Below are positions 54,584 to 64,000 of a DNA stretch of 64,000 nucleotides, one piece after another. The notes beneath the pieces were generated by a model. The model searched no databases and had not been told where the DNA came from. It saw only the letters and a program-made list of their open reading frames with translations. Every line of letters begins with the position of its first letter. Within the stretch, counting starts at the first letter, position 1. The translations under genes and the position numbers were made by a program. The DNA is from Symsagittifera roscoffensis (taxonomy: Eukaryota > Xenacoelomorpha > Acoela > Convolutidae): assembly GCF_963678635.1 (NCBI RefSeq), contig NW_026971629.1, positions 1 to 64,000 of the forward strand, read 5' to 3'.

Positions 54584-57500
54584 TTGATAGGCCACATTTT
54601 TAATTCTCTTGGTTAACACTAATGCAAATATTGAGTAAGTCAGAAGCTTTCATAAGATAAACGTAGCACGGAGGTGAAAGCACGTTTATCTTGAGAGCCA
54701 GATTGTGCACTTGATGCCTTGTCATAACAATGATAGTGTTTGAAAATGAGATCTCACTTTACCTCTAGCTTCAGATCTAAAACAGACTGACCAAATTCGT
54801 CTGCAAAAGGGGTGCCACGTGAAACTTCTAGGTTCACAAAATGGATTTCAGCTACAACAATTTAAAAAATTCAGTTTGAAACCTGTTAAAAAACTGTAAC
54901 TATGGCGGGCTATCACTAGAAAGGCAGAACAAAAACTGTTGCCTCCCATGCCATAGCAAAAACCAGTAACTTAAATCATGTTTATCATTTTTTTAGAAAA
55001 TAGGTTACAATACACCTAACTGAATGATTTGACTATATTAATTTTGAAAACAAAAAACTCACAATACTTGATTTATTCACCGTTTCAAGATTGGGTTATG
55101 ACTTCTTTTAAAAATATTAACAAACAAGAATATTTTCAAAATGTACATCCCTAACTATACTTCAACTAATCACAATGAGATACGTATAACAAAATAAAAT
55201 TCCTGTTCATCATTCGTGAAAAAACTAACTGGAAATGTACTAATTTAAAACTTCGATGTGTGTTTCGTAAGTAGGCTTACTGAGTCGTATGTTCAACAAT
55301 CTTCTGTTTATTTTGCACATTAAAAAAATCAAAAAAATATTCCTAAAGTTTTATAATTCATTTCTAGTATTCTGAAATTTTTGCTAAAATTATTGAAGAC
55401 AAAAAGCTAAAAAATCGTCAGCTTTGATTTTTTTTGCTTCAAATCAAGCTCCACATCTTGAGTTTTTCTGCAATTTTTTGTTACACATTTTGATTTGCAA
55501 AAAACTGTTCTATTGCAACCTACATTTAGTTAGAATACAACAACACTTATTCCATCTCTATCATTCAACGGAATTTTTTTTTCAAGTCAAGCCGAAATGA
55601 ATTTTAATTAAAACAAAGACAGGTGACTGTGCAAATATCACAAAAAATTCCATCCATAGAATCTTTTCAAGATAAAAAATCAATCAAAGAATTCAAAATG
55701 CTTAAACGTTTATTCATTCAAAAAGTGTTGTTTTATTTCAAAGTTAATTTTAATTTTCAAAAATGTTCTTCCTCATTCTTCTTCTTTTATGAAAGAGCAA
55801 TTACCTTCAGTAAAAAGTTAAAACGTATGTGAATAATTGCTAAATTAACCTAAAACATAAAAATTGGGAAAATTGATTTGATAAACTACCAGGGGAAGCA
55901 GGCAAAGATTTGGGGTTTTCAAAGGTCAAACAAGTCAATTTCTCAAGTCTTTTGAGAAAAGCTGCAGAAAACAACATTTCAGGGCATTCTAAAGAACTTA
56001 TATTTAAAATTACGCATTTTTGACAGGCGCTGTCCAATTTTTTTTTTTATAATTGGCTTTTGTAGTTTTTTGATATTGATTGGAACAAACAAAAACAACA
56101 AAAGAACATAAACTGAAATCAAAGAGGGTAAACATTGGCGGGTCACAAGGTCAAACTGCAGAAGATTTGATGAGTTTTTAGTAACAAAATGTGTCAGCTC
56201 ATTCTAATCGTCAGAAACTTTTTGAATTTACGCGATCTTCAGTTTTTGACTGTTGTTCAACAAACCGCCATATCTAAATACCACCGAAATTAAAATAACT
56301 TGAAGCTGAAATTACATTAGAATTACGCAAGTTACATCAGAATTACGTAACAATTGCATAACAACAATGACAATCTGTTGTTATGTTGCATAACAATATT
56401 TATTTCCGTTTTGTTGGAATGTTAATCTTTTTTTTCGATTTGTTGGCCCTTCGGCTTGTTGGCCTATCACCAACTTTTTATTTTATCTTGGTTATTGCTA
56501 AACTCATTTGATTAATTTAACTAATTTTGGCAAATATCGCACTATTTTTTTTCTAAACAATGAAATTCATTTTTTGATTGACGGAGATCAAACTTGAGGA
56601 ATTGATCAAAAATATCGTCGCTAAAAATCACCCCCTAAAAGGAAACAAAAAGATCAAATTTCAATTTGCTTAATTTTCAGCCCTTACGCAAAGTAAGAAA
56701 AAATTATCTTTTTTGAACCTAAATTTGACATTTATTTGGCTTGAAAGGTTTGTCTGATTCATGTTGGCATTTCCATAAATTTTTCTTTTGCAAACCCAAA
56801 AAGGAGAAGCTGTGACACTACGATATGGTTGGAACTAGCTTTAAGAAATCGGAGCGATCTCTTGAACAGGTTTGTTGGTATTAATTACATTGCTTTGAGA
56901 TTAACTGGAATAATTTTAGCCCGCAAAAATACTGGGATAAGTTTTTCTCTGGGATAACTTCTGCAACTCCTGGGATATTTACACTTCAGCAAACACATTT
57001 AAAACCGAATTAAAAACTCTTAAAAATCATCATGGAAATGAGATTTTATACAAAATAAAAACATTCAGTAGGTTTTAAATTGGGTCATCCCGAAATAAAA
57101 AATGAACTATAAAATTAAATTTCCATCCTCGACCGAAGTTAAGGGTAATTTGTTTTAATGGCCGCAATCAGAAATTTACCTTAATTCAGTTGATGATTTC
57201 AGAAAATACACTGGACCATGTTTGACCGATTTTGGCACGTTGGTAATTGAGTTTCAAACCATTTAAATGGACTGAGATTTACTTTTGAAATATAACAATT
57301 ATGGGCTGACATTTCAGCTCAAGCAAGAACAAAAGTCACCTAGGTGACACAAATTGTTTTCATTGGAACTTCGCGAAAAAGATGAAAAGCCTTTGTCATA
57401 TTCTTAATTCAATTTCCTTAGTCAAAAATAAGCTAAATCCATACCGCGTTAGAAAATAAAGTTTTCTTTTCATTATGTTAAAATTGTTTCACTTAATTGG

Positions 57501-57776
57501 ATTTCCTCAAAAGAGAAACAAATTGAAAATGTGAAATATAATTGTTACGATTGCCGATACCAACTTGTGGGAAAAAGAATTACAAGGCGAACAAATTTTC
57601 AGAAAGGCCAATTCACAAGTTTTAAATTACTTACTGTTAAAGTTTTGAATGACTTTTTACTGATATTTTATTTCAACCTCGTTTTAAATTTTCCAATTTT
57701 GTCCACTTTCTTCTCTTTTTTGCATTGAAACATCTGTTACAAGTTGGTCACCGTTTTTCAACTCTTACGTCACCAG

Positions 57777-57843
57777 CACAAGAAGACAAAAGTGCAAAAA
57801 CATGGTTGGCATTCACAAGTTCGAGACAAGACCCTCGCAGCAG
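57777..57843 (+). CDS. Candidate short internal exon
   Basis: A 67-bp GC-richer island is preceded by a pyrimidine tract ending CACCAG and followed by CAG|GTTTGA, the same donor form used by the Ser-rich gene. All three forward frames are open, including the phase-0 frame that would follow a donor at 53393. It could be a further exon of that gene; the evidence is only splice-site resemblance. Confidence 0.2.
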
Positions 57844-58583
57844 GTTTGATTAAATCATTTGATCTCCTTAGATTTTTTGATTGAACAAATTTTTTCCTTC
57901 ACAAAAAATGACACACAATTTTTAAGCCCGATTTGGGTCCTCAATGAATATTTAAGGGTTATTAAGAGCGTAAGGATTATTTTGAGTCATTCTTGGATAT
58001 TTTTTCTAACAAACATTGAAAAATTTCAATTTTTATCAAGAAAAACAGGCCTGCCCAGATTCAAAGAGTAGCAAAAAATGGACGAGATACCTTCTTATAT
58101 CTTATATGTTATTTTCCATTTTTTAAGCAATTTTGGTTTCTGCTTATTTTTTTTTCAAATTCTAGGTTCCAAATCATTTATTTTAAAAAAGATGTATGAA
58201 TCTGCGTATTCACTACGAGGTCAAAATGTGGATTTTGGGGATTCCGGGATAAGACTGGATAAATCTTTTTTGTAAAGTCAGCAATAAGGCTAACTTTTTA
58301 AAATCTTTTTCCTGTTTTAGAATCCAGGAACCCAGAGACAAAAGTCAATTAAAACATAGTGCTAAATAGAGCTCAAATTCTAGCTTATTACTTTGATTTT
58401 TGCTCGCTGCTTTGATTTTTTTTTGCCTAGAATCAACTTAACATTTCATGTGCCGACAAAAAAACGTCCCAAGTTTTTTTTAATTTTCATTGATTTATTA
58501 TGTAAACTCTACTTGGAAATTTTAACTTGTTACCTCAAGTCTCGCTTAAACTCCTACTACACTTCGAGGTCGTTTGGTTTAAA

Positions 58584-58751
58584 ATGACTAATAATACCCT
58601 AGTTAGTAGCGGGAATATAATAGAAATGCCAACAGCACCACCAGCTGCATTACACAGTTTGGCTTCTAGCTACCTGAGAAAAGTTTGTTCACAGTTGTCT
58701 GTTATTGCAATACATGCAATAAGTGAAAATCATGGCTGTTTTAAAAATTGA
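58584..58751 (+). CDS. Small ATG frame, possible exon
   Basis: The 55-codon frame starts MTNNTLVSSGN and includes MPTAPPAALHSLASSYLRK, which looks more protein-like than neighbouring T-rich frames. A GTTTGT donor-like site follows codon 33 (58683). No homology was recognised. It may be a first or internal exon or chance. Confidence 0.2.
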   Translation: MTNNTLVSSGNIIEMPTAPPAALHSLASSYLRKVCSQLSVIAIHAISENHGCFKN

Positions 58752-59516
58752 ACGAAAAGCTTTACGATGTTTTTTTGAGGTAGTTGCAAAATCATATCGT
58801 TCCCTGTGAAAGGCAGAGAGACTTATTTTGTTAAATCCAGCTTGTTTTTTTTGGGAATGCATCTGAATTTTCCACGAAATACCACTGGTGGCGGCAATTT
58901 CATCAGGTTGATGCATTAGATCTGAGCTCAAAAGTCATGTGACATACACGATCATTACCATAACAAAGTGCAATCGGACTAACTGAAAGTGAATGTTTTG
59001 CCATGATGCTCAGTACTCCAAAAAATTGATATTCCTAAAAAAAATCTGTTGCAAAAAAAAAATTTTAACTATCAAGTTATTCTGAAAAATTCCTAGTCAA
59101 AAATAAATTTTATCCAATTTTCCAATTTTTATACGCGCACTAATTTGTTTGGCAAAGTCAGTTTGAAATATTGCATTTTCAGTTCTGCTTACTTTTAAAA
59201 ATAACATCGGTAAAATTGAAGGATTTTCAAAAGTGGTGAAAATGGACGGCTTTTGCAACTTATGAGAAAGTTTTGACTACAGTACGCGGTTTGAAGCGTA
59301 ACTGGGTCTCAAATAAGAAAATTGACTATAGATTATTCAATTCTCATATCTTAAAGCCAATTTCCTGGAAACGTTGTTACAAAAATCTCATGAAAATTCT
59401 AATTACTAAAAAACTATGATTAAAAACTTATGATAAAAAATATGTTAAAAAATTTTACTCACGGCCCAGAATAGCCCTGGTAGAGAGGATTACCTCATGT
59501 TTTGACCTTCAAAATT

Positions 59517-60175
59517 GAGCACATGTCAGTGCTCGACCGAAAACAAAAAGTCGAGACAGGGATTTGGGTCGAGCACAAATTCGAAACACACTTCAAGTAC
59601 GGTCGAGCACGTTCGAAATATACCTCGAGAATGGTCGAAAAATTTTGATTGTCTCGCGGTAATTTACAAAGAGTCATTAACAAAAATTTCTTCCAAATAT
59701 CAACTTTTTTTTAATTGTTTCGACTCAAATTGCAAAACAGTATTCAAAAGATGAATAAAAAGAGCGCAAAAATAGTTCATCTTTACAGGGAATTTGAATC
59801 GCAAATAAATCTAATCATTTCATTCTATTAAAAAGCATCATAAAATGTTACCCGTAATGCATAAATTACAACGTTTAAATTTAGATACCTCATGATGTTT
59901 CAAAGTCGAAACATGTCCGAAATGGGTCGTGCATAGTTGAAACAAATCTTGTTTGGGTCGAGCACGATTGAGCAAACTTTTGTGTTCGAGCACGGTCGAG
60001 CACCTTCAAAACATATTTTGCTTGGGTAGAGCATGGTTGAGCACGATTTTTTAGTCGAGTACGGTCGAGCACGTTCAAAACATGCTTGCTTGGGTCGAGC
60101 AAGGTGGAGCACAATTATTTCGGTCAAGCACGGTCGAAATATACTGAATTTCAGTGGAACACGGTCACAAGATAC
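59517..60175 (+). repeat. GTCGAGCAC degenerate repeat array
   Basis: Two patches (about 59517-59640 and 59906-60175) are dominated by GTCGAGCACGGTCGAGCACG-like words. In the second, a higher-order unit of roughly 70-75 bp recurs about three times, each with a form of CTTGGGTCGAGCA and TTCAAAACAT. Frames through it are repeat products. Confidence 0.7.
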
Positions 60176-60179
60176 CAAT

Positions 60180-61845
60180 TTTTAACGAGGCAATTGTAGC
60201 ATAAAGTGGGCACCTCGACCCGGGAAGCTTACCGCGAAGAGCTGAAATTATGTTTTTTGTTAGTTGAAATAAACCGATGAGCAAACTGTTGATTACTCTG
60301 CTGAAATTGGAATTTTAACAATTGATTTGGTTTATTTGTTGGTTGTCAAAAAGGAGAGAAAATAGAGTGGAAACATATTAGATTTTGTTTTTTTTCTTTC
60401 ACCTTTGGATCATTTGGATAAAAATATTGATCAAAGTTGACACTTTAAAGTATTTTTTTTACTCACTGGTTCTTCAGTAGGTTAGGTAAAGCTGTTTTTG
60501 TTTCAGTATTTGTTCACTTTGTGCACTAAACCAAACAATTTAATGCTTTGAAGAAGATCAAATTGGTGCTTAATTACGAGTTTTCCTTCTGTTTTTGGGG
60601 AATTTTCACCAATTTGAGATTCATTTATCAAACAGAAAAGAATGAAACAATGCGTACAGGTCACATTGATTTTTTGACGCTTTGGACATTTTTAACACAC
60701 CGCTCATTTGAGATAATTTCAGTCAATATATCTATTTTAAGAAGTTAATAACTCGTTAAAAAGTCATTTTTTATCCATTTTGTTTTCAAGAAGAAGCCGG
60801 TGAATTTTTCGCCAATTCTTGAATGCTGTCTAAAAATGTGTCTAAATTGAAGTCGGTCCATAAATAGATTAGCATTTTATCAACATGAAGATGAACTCAT
60901 TGCGCCTGGTACGTATTATACTTTTTTTCTTCTTAATTTTACTGGTAAATCTGGCAACTGGTTTTCTGTTCCGACATTCAAAGAAAGTGACAAAATTTTT
61001 TTTTGTTCGGTGGGACAACTGGCTTTCTATTCTGAAAACTAAAGGAATTTACGGAAAATTGGGAGAGATATGAAAAAAAGAATATTTTTGAAAAAAAAAA
61101 ATTTTCTCATTTTTTCTAACAGGTTGAAGATTTTTAAAAAAATTAAAATGCTTTTGATTGACTTAAAAGACATCTTGCTCCAATTAACTATTAGTTCATT
61201 AAAATTTGTTGCAGATAATTTTTATTCAATTTTTCAGGCAAAAAATTTAATATTTGAAATTTAGATTTTTCAGAAAGTCAGTTTGTACTTAAATAGCGTT
61301 CGAAGGATGATTTTCAAGAAAGAGTGTGATGTTGCTAATTTACTTTTCTTTGAAACTTAGATTAAAGAAACCAAAAATGTATTTTTTGTTTTATTATCCA
61401 TAATAATCTTCACAATTTTCTAATTATCTGTTAGCTATGTTTTTATAAATCATTAAATTTTTTTCTTGCATAGTAAATTGAAAAGAAAAATATCTGTACA
61501 TGTGTTACAAAATGCAGATAAAACTACTTTTTTGAAGTGAAGCGCCAACAAAAACTTTCGGCACTAAAAGGTCAAAATATATTTTATGAAATTGCGGCTT
61601 CAGTTTTCTGAGACTTGACCGCGCGGGCACTAAAAGAAACTAACTGATTTGATTTTTTATTTTGATCTTCTGAACATGGAATTCACCGTAATTCGAGGAT
61701 TTTCTGAATTAGCGTGGCAAAACAATTGCTCGAGCTGAAGTCAAGCTTGAAAGTTAATAAACTAATATTGAGCACCTAGGCTGAGTTGCTTGGAACATGA
61801 TTCGACGGAGCGATTGCACGGTGTCCGCTTTTCGACCAAAAATTA
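60180..61845. other. Non-coding AT-rich stretch
   Basis: No gene is supported. A 62-codon frame at 60885 begins with a Leu/Phe-rich hydrophobic stretch, but T-rich DNA produces such frames easily. Confidence 0.45.
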
Positions 61846-62205
61846 CGACGGTCAAACAAAGGCCTTGGTCGGTCAGAGTCAGATCATGGGCAAAACATCA
61901 GGGTCAAATCATGGGCAAAGATGGGTCAAATCATCAGGTCAAACGGGGTCAAATTATCAGGTCAAAAAAGGTCGATAGAGTGGAATCATGATTCAAACAG
62001 AGACGAATCAAAGGCCAAACATGGTCGAATCATGGGTGGCCTTTGGTCGAATCATGGGTCGAACAGGAAAAATCTTGTGTCGAACGGGGTCGAATCATGG
62101 TCCAAACGGATCGAATCATGGGTCGAACGGGGAAACACATGAATCGAACGGGGTCAAATCATACTACGGTAGAAGCATGAGCCGAATAGGATCGAGTCAT
62201 GAGTG
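61846..62205 (+). repeat. Degenerate GGGTCGAATCATG repeat, copy B
   Basis: A run of words such as GGGTCGAATCATG, GGTCAAATCATG and GGTCGAACGGGG recurs at about 15-25 bp. It resembles the patch at 20511-20620. Overlapping open frames here (encoding NHG and ESW-like repeats) are by-products. Confidence 0.75.
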
Positions 62206-63073
62206 GAAAAAAGTGTAATTTGAAACTTTATGAAGGTTTTTAATCGAAAAATGGTAGAAAAAAAAGATGCAATTTGCAAACCAATCTAGTGTTTATATAT
62301 TTTTAATCCGCAAATAGTACGACCAAATTAATTCCCGTACCCACCAAAATCTTCTAAAATGGGTAAAAAGATTTATAGACAATTTAACCTTATTTTTCCT
62401 GTATACAAACCTGTTATTTCTCAACCAATTTTTGAAATATACAATTTCTAGAAAGATTTTTCTAAAAATCAGTCCAATGCTCAACTGCAACGAGATAAAC
62501 GTTTCTTATGCATTTTTTGAGTATACACAATAGTCGTGGCAATACAATGTAATTTATCACTTGTTATAACAAGTATTACTTTGTATAAGGTTTCTACAAC
62601 TAATAAAAGAGATAAAGACAGGAAATGTGGCCGAGTGGTTTTTACAACCGTCTAGCTAACGTAAGATCAGGGGGTTTGAACGCTACCAGGAGAATTTTTA
62701 GCTAGAAATAACCTAGATTTAGGTAGTTTTTGATCAGAAATATCATCAGGAAAAAAAGTTTGAAGAAAATTGAAGCTTTATTTAAACATTTCAAATACAA
62801 TTTTTGGTCAGATACTTAGATTAGAAATTGAGTATATCTTGCCAGAAATAAAGAATTTGTTCGGTACTATTTGCTTACTTTATACCGAACAGCCATGAGA
62901 ACACATTAAACATGGTCGAAACGTCAAAAATTTGCAAGTTTCACAAGTAAACGACAAATAAGTCATCAAAAAAACAGAAAGCCAAAAAACAAACGCAACA
63001 AATATTCATCAATCAAATTAATCAAACAGTGATCATTTAAAGATGAAAATTAAACCGCGAACACAGTAACCTG
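62206..63073. other. Non-coding stretch with a degenerate tRNA-like sequence
   Basis: There is no protein-coding signal. It contains the tRNA-like segment at 62624-62697. Confidence 0.45.
62624..62697 (+). tRNA. Degenerate tRNA-like sequence (pseudo-tRNA or SINE head)
   Basis: The segment contains TGGCCGAGTGG, an excellent A box of the Ser/Leu type, and GGGTTTGAACGC, a weakened B box, at about tRNA spacing. An anticodon-like loop (CTAGCTA) has only a three-bp stem, and the acceptor stem does not pair well. A functional tRNA is unlikely. Confidence 0.35.
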
Positions 63074-63769
63074 TATACATACATACATACTCACACGCAC
63101 ACACATATATACATACATACATACATACATAAATACATATATACATACATACATACATACATACATACATACATACATACATACATACATACATACATAC
63201 ATACATACATACATACATACATACATACATACATACATACATACATACATACATACATACATACATACATACATACATACATACATACATACATACATAC
63301 ATACATACATACATACATACATACATACATACATACATACATACATACATACATACATACATACATACATACATACATACATACATACATACATACATAC
63401 ATACATACATACATACATACATACATACATACATACATACATACATACATACATACATACATACATACATACATACATACATACATACATACATACATAC
63501 ATACATACATACATACATACATACATACATACATACATACATACATACATACATACATACATACATACATACATACATACATACATACATACATACATAC
63601 ATACATACATACATACATACATACATACATACATACATACATACATACATACATACATACATACATACATACATACATACATACATACATACATACATAC
63701 ATACATACATACATACATACATACATACATACATACATACATACATACATACATACATACATACATACA
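63074..63769 (+). repeat. (ATAC)n microsatellite, about 0.7 kb
   Basis: After an impure start with CA-rich interruptions, an uninterrupted ATAC run extends from about 63141 to 63769, roughly 157 units. All minus-strand frames through it encode only the periodic peptide MYVC and are not genes. Confidence 0.98.
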
Positions 63770-64000
63770 ATGATAATAATAATAAAAAAATCAAGCGGCC
63801 TGAACATAAAACCACGACCTTGATCCGAGCGTTAAAAATGACCTAAGTAATTTAAGACTGAACCTTGTCGCACTAAGTCGATCCTTTACACGCAAAGTTG
63901 AACAAACACGGACAAATGCGAATAATGTCCGATAAAGCGGAACAAGACGAGCAAATCCGAACAATGAATGTCGAACAAATAGAAAAGCGGACATCCTTTC
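63770..64000. other. Right edge, GAACAA/CGGAC-rich low-complexity DNA
   Basis: Words such as GAACAA, CGGACA and GCGAA(T/C) recur irregularly. It may be the start of another degenerate repeat family cut by the window edge. Confidence 0.35.

Larger units (their letters stand above)
54584..59500. other. Non-coding stretch with a hairpin and a few exon-like islands
   Basis: It contains a perfect 11-bp inverted repeat at 54654-54692 (AAGATAAACGT, 17-nt loop, ACGTTTATCTT). It also contains a short GC-richer island at 57777-57843 bounded by CACCAG and CAG|GTTTGA, and a small ATG frame at 58584-58751. Otherwise it is T-rich DNA without genes I can support. Confidence 0.4.

Noticed and set aside
56804-56870. 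Possible exon ending AACAG|GTTTGT
   Set aside because: The acceptor side is poor and the frame compatible with the upstream gene contains a stop.
60885-61073. 62-codon frame with a signal-peptide-like start
   Set aside because: T-rich DNA commonly yields Leu/Phe-rich frames; no supporting downstream exon was seen.
61790-62218. Overlapping plus-strand frames with NHG/ESW-like repeats
   Set aside because: They arise from the GGGTCGAATCATGG degenerate repeat in all three frames.
63033-63815. Long minus-strand frames encoding periodic MYVC peptides
   Set aside because: They are the translation of the (ATAC)n microsatellite and carry no independent coding signal.
1-64000. CRISPR array or bacterial operon structure
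   Set aside because: No regularly spaced identical repeats with unique spacers, and the gene architecture is eukaryotic.

Overview
The window is eukaryotic, AT-rich animal-type DNA: long T-rich gene-poor stretches, GT-AG introns, LTR and non-LTR retrotransposons, hAT-like miniature elements, and microsatellites. Nothing seen fixes the phylum, so no species is proposed.

Region 1 (684-19534) is the centrepiece: a very large (18.85 kb), very young LTR retroelement of the Ty3/gypsy (Metaviridae) type. Its two 410-bp LTRs differ at one base. Inside, in order: a candidate primer-binding site, a structured leader with a small ORF, a 155-aa basic ORF, Gag with a CCHC knuckle, and Pol (protease, RT, RNase H, integrase, GPY/F). 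A compact cassette follows: two tiny hydrophobic proteins (76 and 62 aa), a 378-codon ORF with no in-frame ATG, an 870-aa envelope-like glycoprotein, and a 599-aa orphan protein. A 1.5-kb non-coding 3' region rich in hairpins and palindromes precedes the 3' LTR. The cassette ORFs abut or overlap by a few bases, and each lies in the -1 frame relative to the one before it. Gag and Pol are separated by a stop and frame change at a perfect 19-bp tandem duplication, probably a recent lesion or a recoding feature of this copy.

Region 2 (19535-42700) is mostly non-coding. It holds a minus-strand LINE reverse-transcriptase fossil (about 23.1-23.7 kb), a decayed minus-strand Ty3/gypsy gag-pol (33.25-36.02 kb) next to one copy of a 130-bp direct repeat, a cluster of palindromic repeats (38.0-39.1 kb), a C-rich degenerate repeat (39.3-39.55 kb) and a 107-bp hAT-like MITE with a perfect 8-bp target duplication (40.5 kb).

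Region 3 (42.7-45.1 kb) is a 5'-truncated LINE with an uninterrupted 765-codon endonuclease-tail/RT reading frame, a small 3' hairpin and a short (CAA)n tail.

Region 4 (45.1-64.0 kb) carries the only convincing host gene, a Ser/Asn-rich protein at 50985-53426 with at least two exons whose splice sites keep the frame. It also holds a 354-bp hAT-like MITE, GTCGAGCAC-type and GGGTCGAAT-type degenerate repeats, a degenerate tRNA-like sequence and a roughly 0.7-kb (ATAC)n microsatellite.
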